From NCBI RefSeq assembly GCF_019049325.1, contig NZ_JAGMUO010000123.1:1-64000 (forward strand): 64,000 nucleotides of DNA. The letters run 5' to 3'. Below are positions 8,345-15,811 of the stretch, one piece after another. The stretch comes from Streptomyces sp. AC512_CC834. Lineage in GTDB: Bacteria > Actinomycetota > Actinomycetes > Streptomycetales > Streptomycetaceae. A program made the translations under genes and the position numbers. Below the pieces are notes generated by a model. The model ran no database searches. It was not told the DNA's origin and saw only the letters and a program-made list of their open reading frames with translations. How positions within the stretch are numbered: the stretch's first letter is position 1; every line of letters starts with the position of its first letter.

Positions 8345-9709
8345 TCAGGCGGCCACCGCCTCGACCGCCGGCGTACGCAGCCTGCGCCGCGCGGTGGCGG
8401 TGCTCGCCAGCATCGTCACGACGGCCGCGATGGCCACGATCGTCAGGTAGATGGTCAGGGAGGTGTCGGGAACGACGTCCTCGGTCCTGGCCACGGTGAA
8501 GGGCACCACCGTCGCCAGTGACGCGATCGTGCCGAACAGCACACCGGTGACGGCCAGCAGGACGCCCTCCGCGCCCACCATCCTCAGCACCTGGCGCGGC
8601 GTGGCCCCGATGAGCCGCTGCTGGCCGAACTCCCGGCCGCGGTGGGTGGTGGCGGCGATCAGGACGTTCACCAGCATGATGCAGGCGAACAGCACGACCG
8701 TGCCGATGACCACGAAGTTGAGCGTCTCGATGTTGCGCTGCTCGTTGGTCTTGGTGATGCCCTCGGCCGTGGTGGCCGCGTTCTCGATGGCCTGCATGTA
8801 GAACGTGCCGGTGCCGATGCCGACGAACAGGATGATCGGCATGAGGACCGTGCCCAGCCGGTCGGCGCGGCGGCGCACGTTCTGCACGGTCAGATAGCCG
8901 CTGACCCCGGTGAAGCGCTGCAGGGGGCCACCGAGCAGGCCCGTCACCCCGCGGATGAGCAGGGGAGCCAGCAGCGCAAGACCGATGGCGACGAGGATCG
9001 ACGCCGAGCCGGCGGTCTGCATGATCTCCGCGGTCTTGCCGTGTTCGAGGACCATGGTGAGCACGCCCAGGTTGATGCCGCCCGCCATGAACAGCACCGC
9101 CGCGACGACCCTGATTTTGCCGAGCCGCCGTTTACCGGTGGCCGCCGCGGCCACCGCCTCCGCGACGCGGGCCCGGGCGGTGCGCCGGGCCGCGAGCCAG
9201 GCCGCCAGGACGGCCGCGACCAGGGTGATGCCCACGCCCATGGACAGGCCGACCGGGCCGAACCGGTAGGACACGGCGGGAAGCACCTGGTCGGTGTCGA
9301 TGAGCACGTCCAGCAGCGCCCGCCCGGCGAACATCGCCCCCGGCACGGCCAGCAGCGAGGCCAGGACGGACAGCACCACCGCCTCGCCCACGATCATCCG
9401 GCCGACCTGCGCGGGCGTGGCGCCCACGCTCCGCAGCAGCGCCATGTCGCTGCCGCGCTGCTGCACGGAAAGGGTGAGTGTCGAGGTCACCGCGAAGACC
9501 ACCAGCAGCAGACCCCAGCCGCCGATCACGCTGGCCAGCGTCGTCAGCGTCTCCTCACTGCCCGCGTCCACCGCGTCGTGCTGCGCGGTGTCCAGCATCG
9601 AGGCGAACGACATCAGCATGGTGGCGCCGAGGAACATGACGAGGAAGCTCGCCACGAAGCCGCCGGGGCGGTGGCGCAGCGACCGAAGAGCCAGAGACAT
9701 CATCGTCAC
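8345..9709 (-). CDS. ABC transporter permease, FtsX/MacB-like
   Basis: 454 residues. It starts inside the membrane (MTMMSLALRSLRHRPGGFVA) and has FtsX-type domains: one helix, a shorter extracellular loop, a helical bundle (about 65-190), then a second repeat ending with LTIVAIAAVVTMLASTATA. The second FtsX unit (about 325-450) contains QQRLIGATPRQVLRM, and the first contains LLRSVGATPAQVGRM; both are coupling-helix motifs. The GTG start overlaps the ATPase stop by four bases (GTGA), so the two are translationally coupled. It pairs with the ATPase at 9706 to make an exporter or lipoprotein/peptide efflux unit next to the LAL regulator. The substrate is unknown. Confidence 0.88.
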   Translation of the reverse strand: MTMMSLALRSLRHRPGGFVASFLVMFLGATMLMSFASMLDTAQHDAVDAGSEETLTTLASVIGGWGLLLVVFAVTSTLTLSVQQRGSDMALLRSVGATPAQVGRMIVGEAVVLSVLASLLAVPGAMFAGRALLDVLIDTDQVLPAVSYRFGPVGLSMGVGITLVAAVLAAWLAARRTARARVAEAVAAAATGKRRLGKIRVVAAVLFMAGGINLGVLTMVLEHGKTAEIMQTAGSASILVAIGLALLAPLLIRGVTGLLGGPLQRFTGVSGYLTVQNVRRRADRLGTVLMPIILFVGIGTGTFYMQAIENAATTAEGITKTNEQRNIETLNFVVIGTVVLFACIMLVNVLIAATTHRGREFGQQRLIGATPRQVLRMVGAEGVLLAVTGVLFGTIASLATVVPFTVARTEDVVPDTSLTIYLTIVAIAAVVTMLASTATARRRLRTPAVEAVAA

Positions 9710-10497
9710 GCACCCGCCATCACACGTCGCCGGGCAACCTCGTCGCCCAGGTGGGTCATCCGCTCGGCGACCGCCTCGGCGGTCGGGCGCTCCAGCATGC
9801 CGACCAGTTGGCCGTCGGCGAGGAAGAGCACGGAGTCCGCGTACGAGGCGGCCACCGGGTCGTGCGTCACCATCACCACGGCCTGGCCGTAGGACCGTAC
9901 GGACTCCTGCAGCAGCATGAGGACGTCCCGGGCGCTACGGGTGTCCAGGGCACCCGTCGGCTCGTCGGCGAAGAGCACACGGGGCTGGGTGACCAGGGCG
10001 CGTGCGATGGCCACCCGCTGCTGCTGGCCGCCGGAGAGCTGACCGGGCAGGTGGTCCAGGCGCTCGCCCAGTCCCACCCGCTCCAGCACCGCACGGCAGC
10101 CCGCCCGGTCGATCCTGCGGCCGGCCAGCCGCAGCGGAAGCGTCACGTTCTGCATGACCGTCAGCATGGGAAGCAGGTTGAAGTGCTGGAAGACGAAACC
10201 GATCCGGCCCCTGCGGAACCGGGTCAGCTTCGCCTCACTCGCGGCGGCCATCTCGTTGCCGTCCACGAACACCCGGCCGCTGCTGGGGCGGTCGAGGCCC
10301 GCCGCGCACTGCAGCAGCGTGCTCTTGCCCGAACCGGACGGTCCCATGACCGCGGTGAACGTTCCGGCCCCCAGCGTGAGGGACACGTCGTCCAGGGCCG
10401 TCACTGCCCCGGCGCCGGTGCCGTAGATCCTGCTGACGGACTCGAGACGCAGCGCGTCGCCGCTGCTGCCGGTGACCTCGTGCTTGGACCTGGACAT
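9706..10497 (-). CDS. ABC transporter ATP-binding protein, MacB/LolD-like
   Basis: 263-residue ATPase with Walker A GPSGSGKST (near 53), Q-loop FVFQHFNLLP, signature LSGGQQQR, Walker B VLFADEPTGALD and H-loop VMVTHD, all intact. The FNLLP and GALD motifs are typical of the MacB/LolD group that partners FtsX-type permeases, and the permease overlaps its stop by four bases. GGAGGGG precedes the ATG. With the permease it forms a two-gene operon ending in the hairpin at 8283. A dedicated export or self-resistance role for the PKS product is an inference from position. Confidence 0.93.
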   Translation of the reverse strand: MSRSKHEVTGSSGDALRLESVSRIYGTGAGAVTALDDVSLTLGAGTFTAVMGPSGSGKSTLLQCAAGLDRPSSGRVFVDGNEMAAASEAKLTRFRRGRIGFVFQHFNLLPMLTVMQNVTLPLRLAGRRIDRAGCRAVLERVGLGERLDHLPGQLSGGQQQRVAIARALVTQPRVLFADEPTGALDTRSARDVLMLLQESVRSYGQAVVMVTHDPVAASYADSVLFLADGQLVGMLERPTAEAVAERMTHLGDEVARRRVMAGA

Positions 10498-10635
10498 CTG
10501 CCATCCCCTCCAGCGGCGCCCGGTGCGCCTTCCACATCGAAGGTACGGACGCCGCCGGAGAGCCGCGATGGGCGCAACACCCGAGTTGGAGGTGTACCCA
10601 GCACACCCCTGTGGAGCGCGTTAGGGGTACCCCGT

Positions 10636-10665
10636 ACTCGCCGCGCGGGCTACTGCGCGGCGAGT
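10636..10665 (-). terminator. Hairpin across LAL regulator stop codon
   Basis: ACTCGCCGCGC (10636-10646) pairs with 10655-10665 around an 8-base loop that contains the TAG stop of the LAL gene. This is a likely terminator separating it from the ABC operon. Confidence 0.5.
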
Positions 10666-13454
10666 TGGAGGTCGGCGGGCAGGTCCTGCCGCCTGGTGAT
10701 GTCGAGCTTGCGGTAGACCCGCGTCAGATGCTGCTCCACGGTGCTGACGGTGATGTACAGCTCGCGCGAAATCTGCCGGTTGGTGTAGCCGCGCGCCGCG
10801 AGCGTGGCCACCCGGCGTTCGGACTCGCTCAGGCGGTACTCGGTGTCGGACGCCGCGGATTCCTGGGGCGCGGGTACGGGCGCGGGCGCCGACGCCGACG
10901 CCGCGGGACCGGCCTCGCTCTGGGCGTGGGCGTGGGTATGGGTGTGGGCCGGGGCGGGGGCGTGGGCGTGCGGCAGTATCCGGTTTCGCAGCATGTGGGC
11001 ACCACAGCTCTCCGCGAGACCCCATGCCTGACGGGAGAACGCTCCGGCCCTGGCGGCGTCGCCCGCCTCGCTCAGGGCCTGGCCGAGGTCGGCCAGCGCC
11101 CGCGCCAGTTCCACCCGGTCGCCGGACTTGCGCAACTCGTCGACCGCCTGGTGGAGCAGGGGCGGGCGCTGCCGGGACGGCTGGAGGGCTGCCCGCAGCC
11201 GCAGGGAAGTCCCGCGTACCCAGGACCCCCGGGCGTCGGGGGTGGCCATCTGCTCCAGGATCAGCTTCTCCGCCCGCTGTTGGTCGCCGAGCCGCAGGAA
11301 CGTCTCCGCGGCGTCCCCGCGCCAGGCCAGGAAGGAAGGCCGGTCCATGCCCCACTCCTGGGTGAGCCGGCCGACCTCCAGGAAGTCGGCGAGGGCGGCG
11401 CGCAGATGGCCGGTGGCCAGCCAGTGCAGACCACGGGCGTACAGATAGTCGAGCCCGTGCACACTGCGGAACAGGGTCTCGGGGACCGGCTGTTCGAGCT
11501 GGGCGGCCGCCTCGGCGTGCCGGCCCATGATCGTGCGCGCCCGGATCAGGAAAGCCGTCGGACTGCCCGCGAAGGCGTTGCCACTGCGCTGGGGGAGGTG
11601 GTCCAGTGCCAGCAGCGCCTGCTGCTCCGCACCGCTCAGGTCGCCCAGGCGCAGCAGGGCCTCGGCGTGCAGCGTGGCGAACACCGCCTGCCAGGCGGGC
11701 GCGTTGTGGCGGGCCGCGTCCTGGGCCCACCGGTGGCACCAGGTGACGGCGCGCTCGGGCTGCTCGGAGTAGATCAAGGTACGAACGGCCCGGGCCAGCG
11801 GCAGCAGGGTGCCGTCCTGCAGCGTCACGTTCCGCAGGAACCGTTCGCCCCGGGCGGCGTCGTCGTCCCGACAGCCGTCGGACAGCCGCCAGTCGACCCC
11901 CTCGTCGGGCGTGGCGTCCTCGGCGTCGAGGACCGCGACGGTGTACTCGCTCGCCTCGCCCAACTCGCGTCGGTGCACCTCGCGCACCTCGCGTGCCTCG
12001 GCCACGCGGCCCTGCCTGACCAGGACCGCGGCCAGCGGCGTCAGGCGTTCGGCCGCCAGCTCACCCGCGCGCAGCAGGTCCAGGGGCGAGGACAGGTGCT
12101 GTTCGGCCCTGGAGGGATTGAACCGCCAAGTGATCGCCGCGAGCCGGGTCTTGATCTCGGCGCGCTGCTGCACGTCCGCGGTGATGTCGTGGGCGAGTTC
12201 GAGGAGTGCGGCGGCCTGTTGCGAGATGTTCTGGTCGACCAGGTGCTCCGCGGCCTCGCGCAGTAAATCGGTCGCCCACACGTGGTCGGGGAGTTCGGCG
12301 CCCTCCTGCCGGGCCGCCATCAGGTGTGCGGCGACCACGGTGCAGGGCTTTCCGGCGGTGTGCAGTACCTCCGCGGCGCGCCGGTGCAGCCGGGCGCGGT
12401 CGGCGGGGTCCGCCCGGTCGAGCAGTGTCGCCGCGACGACGGGATGGCGAAAACGCCGGTGTTCCACGATGCCCGCGGCGGTGATCGAGGCCAGGCTGCG
12501 GGTGACGTCCGGCAGGGGAAGGCCGACCAGCCGGGCCAGGTCGTGGTCGGTGATGTCGCTGTCGACGGCCGCCAGGGCCTGTGCGACCTCGAACGCCCCG
12601 GGGCCGCTGCGGCGCAGGCAGCTTTCGACCGCCGCCACGAACAGGCCGTCCGGCGCGGGGAAGTGGGGGTCAGACGTGTCCGGCGTGTCCGGCGCGTCCG
12701 ACGTGTCCGATGCATCCGATGCGTCCGACGTCGGTTGCCGCCCGACCGCCGCCTGTGGGGCCGTCTGTGGGGCGGCCCACTCGTACTCCTCCGTGAGAGC
12801 CCGCAGCAGCAGCGGATTGCCGCCGCTGCAGGTGTGCAGGGCGGTAACGAGCCGTTCGGTACGGGCGGGCCGCCCGCGGTCGGCGAGCGCTGCCGCCGTC
12901 TGGTCCGGCGTGAAACGCTCCAGGCGGACGCGGGTGATGTTGCCCCGCCGCAGCAGCTCGGTACGGAAGTCGCGGTGCTGTCCGCAGTCGTGCAGGGGCG
13001 CACTGCCCACGAGGAGGAACGCCGCCGACCGGGCGTGCCGCAGGATGTGGGCCAGATAGCACAGCGAGGCGTCGTCGACGAGGTGCAGGTCGTCGACACA
13101 GGCGACCACCGGCGTCCTGGGGGTCAGACCGCGCAGGGCGGCCGAGAACGCGTGCATGGCCGCGGCCCGCGGCGGCTCGTCGTCGGCTTCCGGCGCCGGC
13201 AGCGTCCAGGGTCCCGCGCAGGCGACGAGCTGTCGCATCACGCCCAGCGGAAGCGTGCGTTCGGCGGTCGACCCGACGGCCGACAGGGCGAGCGCTCCGG
13301 CTTCCGACGCCCGCTCGGCGAAGGCGTCCAGCAGCTCGCTCTTGCCGCACCCGGCCGCGCCCTCCACAAGGACGGTGCGCGCCTCTCCGGGCACGCACCT
13401 CCTGAGCGCTTTATTCAATATGTCCAGTACTGATTCCCGTCCGACCAGCGTCAC
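10650..13454 (-). CDS. LuxR-family LAL transcriptional regulator, TTA-containing
   Basis: 934-residue LAL activator. The P-loop is EGAAGCGKSE (31-40), Walker B follows near residue 120 (VVACVDDLHLVDD), then a long TPR-like middle, and a C-terminal LuxR helix-turn-helix (LSESERRVATLAARGYTNRQ ... TVSTVEQHLTRVYRKLDI). Such proteins activate PKS operons in pathways like pikromycin and rapamycin. A TTA leucine codon at 12266-12264 (residue 397) makes translation depend on the bldA tRNA in Streptomyces. An Asp/Ser/Thr repeat linker lies near residues 242-262, and a His/Ala stretch precedes the HTH. The GTG start at 13454 has GGGGGAAC upstream. It diverges from the type II thioesterase and is probably a cluster-situated activator. 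Confidence 0.93.
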   Translation of the reverse strand: MTLVGRESVLDILNKALRRCVPGEARTVLVEGAAGCGKSELLDAFAERASEAGALALSAVGSTAERTLPLGVMRQLVACAGPWTLPAPEADDEPPRAAAMHAFSAALRGLTPRTPVVACVDDLHLVDDASLCYLAHILRHARSAAFLLVGSAPLHDCGQHRDFRTELLRRGNITRVRLERFTPDQTAAALADRGRPARTERLVTALHTCSGGNPLLLRALTEEYEWAAPQTAPQAAVGRQPTSDASDASDTSDAPDTPDTSDPHFPAPDGLFVAAVESCLRRSGPGAFEVAQALAAVDSDITDHDLARLVGLPLPDVTRSLASITAAGIVEHRRFRHPVVAATLLDRADPADRARLHRRAAEVLHTAGKPCTVVAAHLMAARQEGAELPDHVWATDLLREAAEHLVDQNISQQAAALLELAHDITADVQQRAEIKTRLAAITWRFNPSRAEQHLSSPLDLLRAGELAAERLTPLAAVLVRQGRVAEAREVREVHRRELGEASEYTVAVLDAEDATPDEGVDWRLSDGCRDDDAARGERFLRNVTLQDGTLLPLARAVRTLIYSEQPERAVTWCHRWAQDAARHNAPAWQAVFATLHAEALLRLGDLSGAEQQALLALDHLPQRSGNAFAGSPTAFLIRARTIMGRHAEAAAQLEQPVPETLFRSVHGLDYLYARGLHWLATGHLRAALADFLEVGRLTQEWGMDRPSFLAWRGDAAETFLRLGDQQRAEKLILEQMATPDARGSWVRGTSLRLRAALQPSRQRPPLLHQAVDELRKSGDRVELARALADLGQALSEAGDAARAGAFSRQAWGLAESCGAHMLRNRILPHAHAPAPAHTHTHAHAQSEAGPAASASAPAPVPAPQESAASDTEYRLSESERRVATLAARGYTNRQISRELYITVSTVEQHLTRVYRKLDITRRQDLPADLQLAAQ

Positions 13455-14013
13455 GCGGTTCCCCCGACTGTCAGTGAAGCGGCCCGATGCTGTCCGGCAG
13501 GTTGTCGGCGGTGCCGCCGGCGAAGCTCGGGCGAGTATGTGTGAACGATTCGAGAATAGGTCTACTCCAGGCTCAACATACTGGCCAGAAGCTGCAGTGC
13601 AATAAGTTCGCGGTTAACTCTCGCGGTGGATGCGGGGCCGACCAGGGAGAATGTGACAAAATTTAGTCACGGCCGATCCGCGCGGTCCGGCTGAATCAGG
13701 TCACGCGTAGGGGGATCCGGAGCCCAGAGTAGGGGGTGGTCCCCTCTGGCGGGGTTCATGGGTAGACGGGTTGAATGAGATCTCGAGGCGACCCGGAAGC
13801 GACCCCGCGGCTTTTTACCCTTCTTTTGCATACCGTGGGGAACCGGTCCGTCCGCTCTATGCGTCCGCGCCGCGTTTGGTTGAACGCTCTCGTACTTTCC
13901 CGTGAATTTGGAATTTCATGAGTGCCGTGCCTTGCCGGTGCGGCGCCGTGCGGGTGGGTCACCGTGCGGGTGCGTCAACGACCGACCGTAGTGGGAATGG
14001 GAGTGGAGAAGCC
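13455..14013. other. Divergent intergenic region, LAL regulator / thioesterase
   Basis: 559 bases with lower GC than the neighbouring genes (stretches such as GTGACAAAATTTAGTCAC around 13653 and TTTTTACCCTTCTTTTGCAT near 13810). It carries no credible gene. GTGAC-AAAATTTA-GTCAC is a 5-bp inverted repeat that could be an operator. Promoters for both genes must lie here. Confidence 0.5.
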
Positions 14014-14784
14014 ATGACTGGATCGTCCGCCGAGGCAGGCGCCTGGATCCGCCGGTTCCACCCGGCGCCCGCGGCGCCCACGCGGCTGGTCTGCTTCCCC
14101 CACGCGGGAGGATCGGCCACGTTCTACTTCCCCGTCTCGCGGGCCATGTCCCCCGGCGTCGACGTGCTGTCCGTGCAGTACCCGGGCCGGCAGGACCGGC
14201 GTGGTGAGCGGTGCATCGACACCATCGGAGAGCTGGCCGACGCCGTGGTGGAGGAGCTGACGCCGTGGGCGGACCGCCCGCTCACGCTGTTCGGTCACAG
14301 CATGGGAGCGTCCCTCGCCTTCGAGGTGGCCCTCCGGCTCGAGAGCCGGGGCATCGTGCCGCTCGGGCTCTTCGCCTCCGGCCGGCGCGCCCCGTCCCGG
14401 TTTCGCGACGAGGCCGTCCACCGGGCCGACGACGACCAGCTCATCGACGAGCTGAGGAAACTCAGTGGCACCGATTCCCAGGTGCTGGGCGATCCGGAGA
14501 TCCTCCGCATGATCCTGCCGGCGATCCGCAACGACTACCGGGCGGCGGAGACCTACCGCTTCCGGGGCGGCCCGCGGCTGGCCTGCCCCGTCGTCGCCCT
14601 GGTCGGCACGGAGGACGCGCAGGTGACCGAGGACGAGGCGACCGCCTGGGCGGAGCACACGACCGGACCGTTCAGGGTGCGCCGGTTCGACGGCGGTCAC
14701 TTCTACCTCAACGCCCACGCCGTCGAGGTGATGTCCGAGATATCCGGCCACATCAACGGCGTCTCGGTGGCCGGTTCTCGCTGA
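14014..14784 (+). CDS. Type II thioesterase
   Basis: 256-residue alpha/beta hydrolase of the TEII (GrsT) family, which removes aberrant acyl groups from PKS/NRPS carrier proteins. The oxyanion region reads RLVCFPHAGGSATFYFPVS, the nucleophile is in GHSMGASLAFE (Ser near 95), the acid is probably Asp in VALVGTEDAQVT, and the base His is in RRFDGGHFYL. All are present. I chose the ATG at 14014 (GAGTGGAGAA upstream); an earlier ATG at 13918 would add a low-quality leader. It is monocistronic, followed by a hairpin, and divergent from the LAL activator. It is standard proofreading equipment for the PKS at the left edge. Confidence 0.94.
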   Translation: MTGSSAEAGAWIRRFHPAPAAPTRLVCFPHAGGSATFYFPVSRAMSPGVDVLSVQYPGRQDRRGERCIDTIGELADAVVEELTPWADRPLTLFGHSMGASLAFEVALRLESRGIVPLGLFASGRRAPSRFRDEAVHRADDDQLIDELRKLSGTDSQVLGDPEILRMILPAIRNDYRAAETYRFRGGPRLACPVVALVGTEDAQVTEDEATAWAEHTTGPFRVRRFDGGHFYLNAHAVEVMSEISGHINGVSVAGSR

Positions 14785-14800
14785 GCGGTCCCGGAGCAGA

Positions 14801-14828
14801 CAGGGGCGCCGTGTGCACGGTGCCCCTG
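14801..14828 (+). terminator. Terminator after thioesterase
   Basis: 13-bp stem (CAGGGGCGCCGTG with CACGGTGCCCCTG, one mismatch) and TG loop, followed by TTGCATATT. Confidence 0.8.
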
Positions 14829-14896
14829 TTGCATATTCAATTCATGCCTGCTTGCTTCTGCGGCCGTATTTCCCCGCGGTGACCGCTGGTTACCTC

Positions 14897-14925
14897 TCTT
14901 TACGTCTCTGTAAACAGCATATAAA
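14897..14925 (+). promoter_or_regulatory. Candidate promoter of PqqD-like gene
   Basis: TATAAA at 14920-14925 with TCTTTA 17 bases before, in an unusually AT-rich patch about 100 bases upstream of the 15026 start. It is judged by eye only. Confidence 0.4.
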
Positions 14926-15025
14926 GTAAGCATGTGTGACACACCGCTGCCGAAGCGCATTTTCGGCCTTCATGTTCTCCGCTCCCCCAGTGTCCGGGCG
15001 TGGATTGCTTCAAGGAGGGAGACGC

Positions 15026-15292
15026 ATGCGAGTTCTGCCCGGGAGCGATGTCGCGGCGACCGTACTGGAAAACGGAGAGCTGCTTCTGCGGAAGTCCGGA
15101 GGTGCGACATACACGTTTGCACCGCCCGCCGCCGCGTTGTGGATCGCGTTGCGCCAGCACGACGGAGATCCGGTGGAAGCGGCGAATGCGCTGGGCGATC
15201 TCTGGGACGCGGAATGTGTCCTCATCCGCGCTGAACTGGAAATGTGGATCGACGAGCTGCGGGCGGCGGAACTCGTCCGAGTCGAGGTCTGA
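15026..15292 (+). CDS. PqqD-like (RRE-fold) small protein 1
   Basis: 88 residues with the winged-helix pattern of the PqqD family: two opening strands (VAATVLENGELLLRK), helix ALWIALRQHDG, helix DPVEAANALGDLWD and a C-terminal helix MWIDELRAAELV. PqqD-type domains bind RiPP leader peptides and present them to modifying enzymes. The start at 15026 follows CAAGGAGGGA by 5 bases. It has a convergent relative 50 bases away (15344-15613) sharing WIA-RQHDG. No RiPP precursor or radical SAM enzyme lies next to it, so its client is unknown. Confidence 0.75.
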   Translation: MRVLPGSDVAATVLENGELLLRKSGGATYTFAPPAAALWIALRQHDGDPVEAANALGDLWDAECVLIRAELEMWIDELRAAELVRVEV

Positions 15293-15343
15293 GCCCGGCC
15301 CGTACCGGAACGCCCCGCCGCCACGGCGGACCGCGCGTGTCCC

Positions 15344-15613
15344 CTAGGGGGCGTCGTGCACCAGCCCCGCGTCTCCGAGTTCGTTCACCCACAGGTCCAG
15401 GTCGGAACGCATGGTTCCGGGATCCACGTCCCACAGGCCCGCCAACAGGTCGGCGGCCGCGTCCAGTCGGCCGTCGTGCTGGCGGATGGCGATCCACATC
15501 GCCGTATTCACCGGGGCGCAGCGGATGGGGGATTCCGAGTGCTGCGAGTGCAATTCCAAGCACCCGTCCTCCAGGACGACCGCTGTCACGTCCGGGTTGG
15601 GAAGAATGGCCAC
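15344..15613 (-). CDS. PqqD-like (RRE-fold) small protein 2
   Basis: 89 residues, paralogous to the gene at 15026: VTAVVLEDGCLELHS, MWIAIRQHDGRLDAAADLLA, LWVNELGDAGLV. The GTG at 15613 has GGGGAGG upstream and gives an N-terminus that lines up with the paralogue, so I prefer it to the upstream GTG at 15634. It is convergent with its sister and the two may have arisen by inverted duplication. It could be a leader-peptide binding (RRE) partner. No substrate gene is adjacent, and its role in the PKS neighbourhood is not clear. Confidence 0.72.
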   Translation of the reverse strand: MAILPNPDVTAVVLEDGCLELHSQHSESPIRCAPVNTAMWIAIRQHDGRLDAAADLLAGLWDVDPGTMRSDLDLWVNELGDAGLVHDAP

Positions 15614-15811
15614 GACTGCCTCCCCGCGGATCACACGCTCTGAGCCGCTTCATGTATCCGACAGCCTCCATAGTGGCAGGTCGAGCCGGTGTTGAAGAGG
15701 GGGGTGGCCTCACCCTTTGGGTGTATCCAGATCCCTGTTGGCGTGACTGGCTCGTCCTGGGGGTTGGGAAAGGGGCGACATGGGGTGCGAGCGGGTGGGC
15801 GGGCGGCGTGT

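Noticed and set aside
13756..13962. 68-codon minus-strand ORF between LAL 1 and thioesterase
   Set aside because: No ribosome site, no similarity recognised, and overlaps the probable promoter region.
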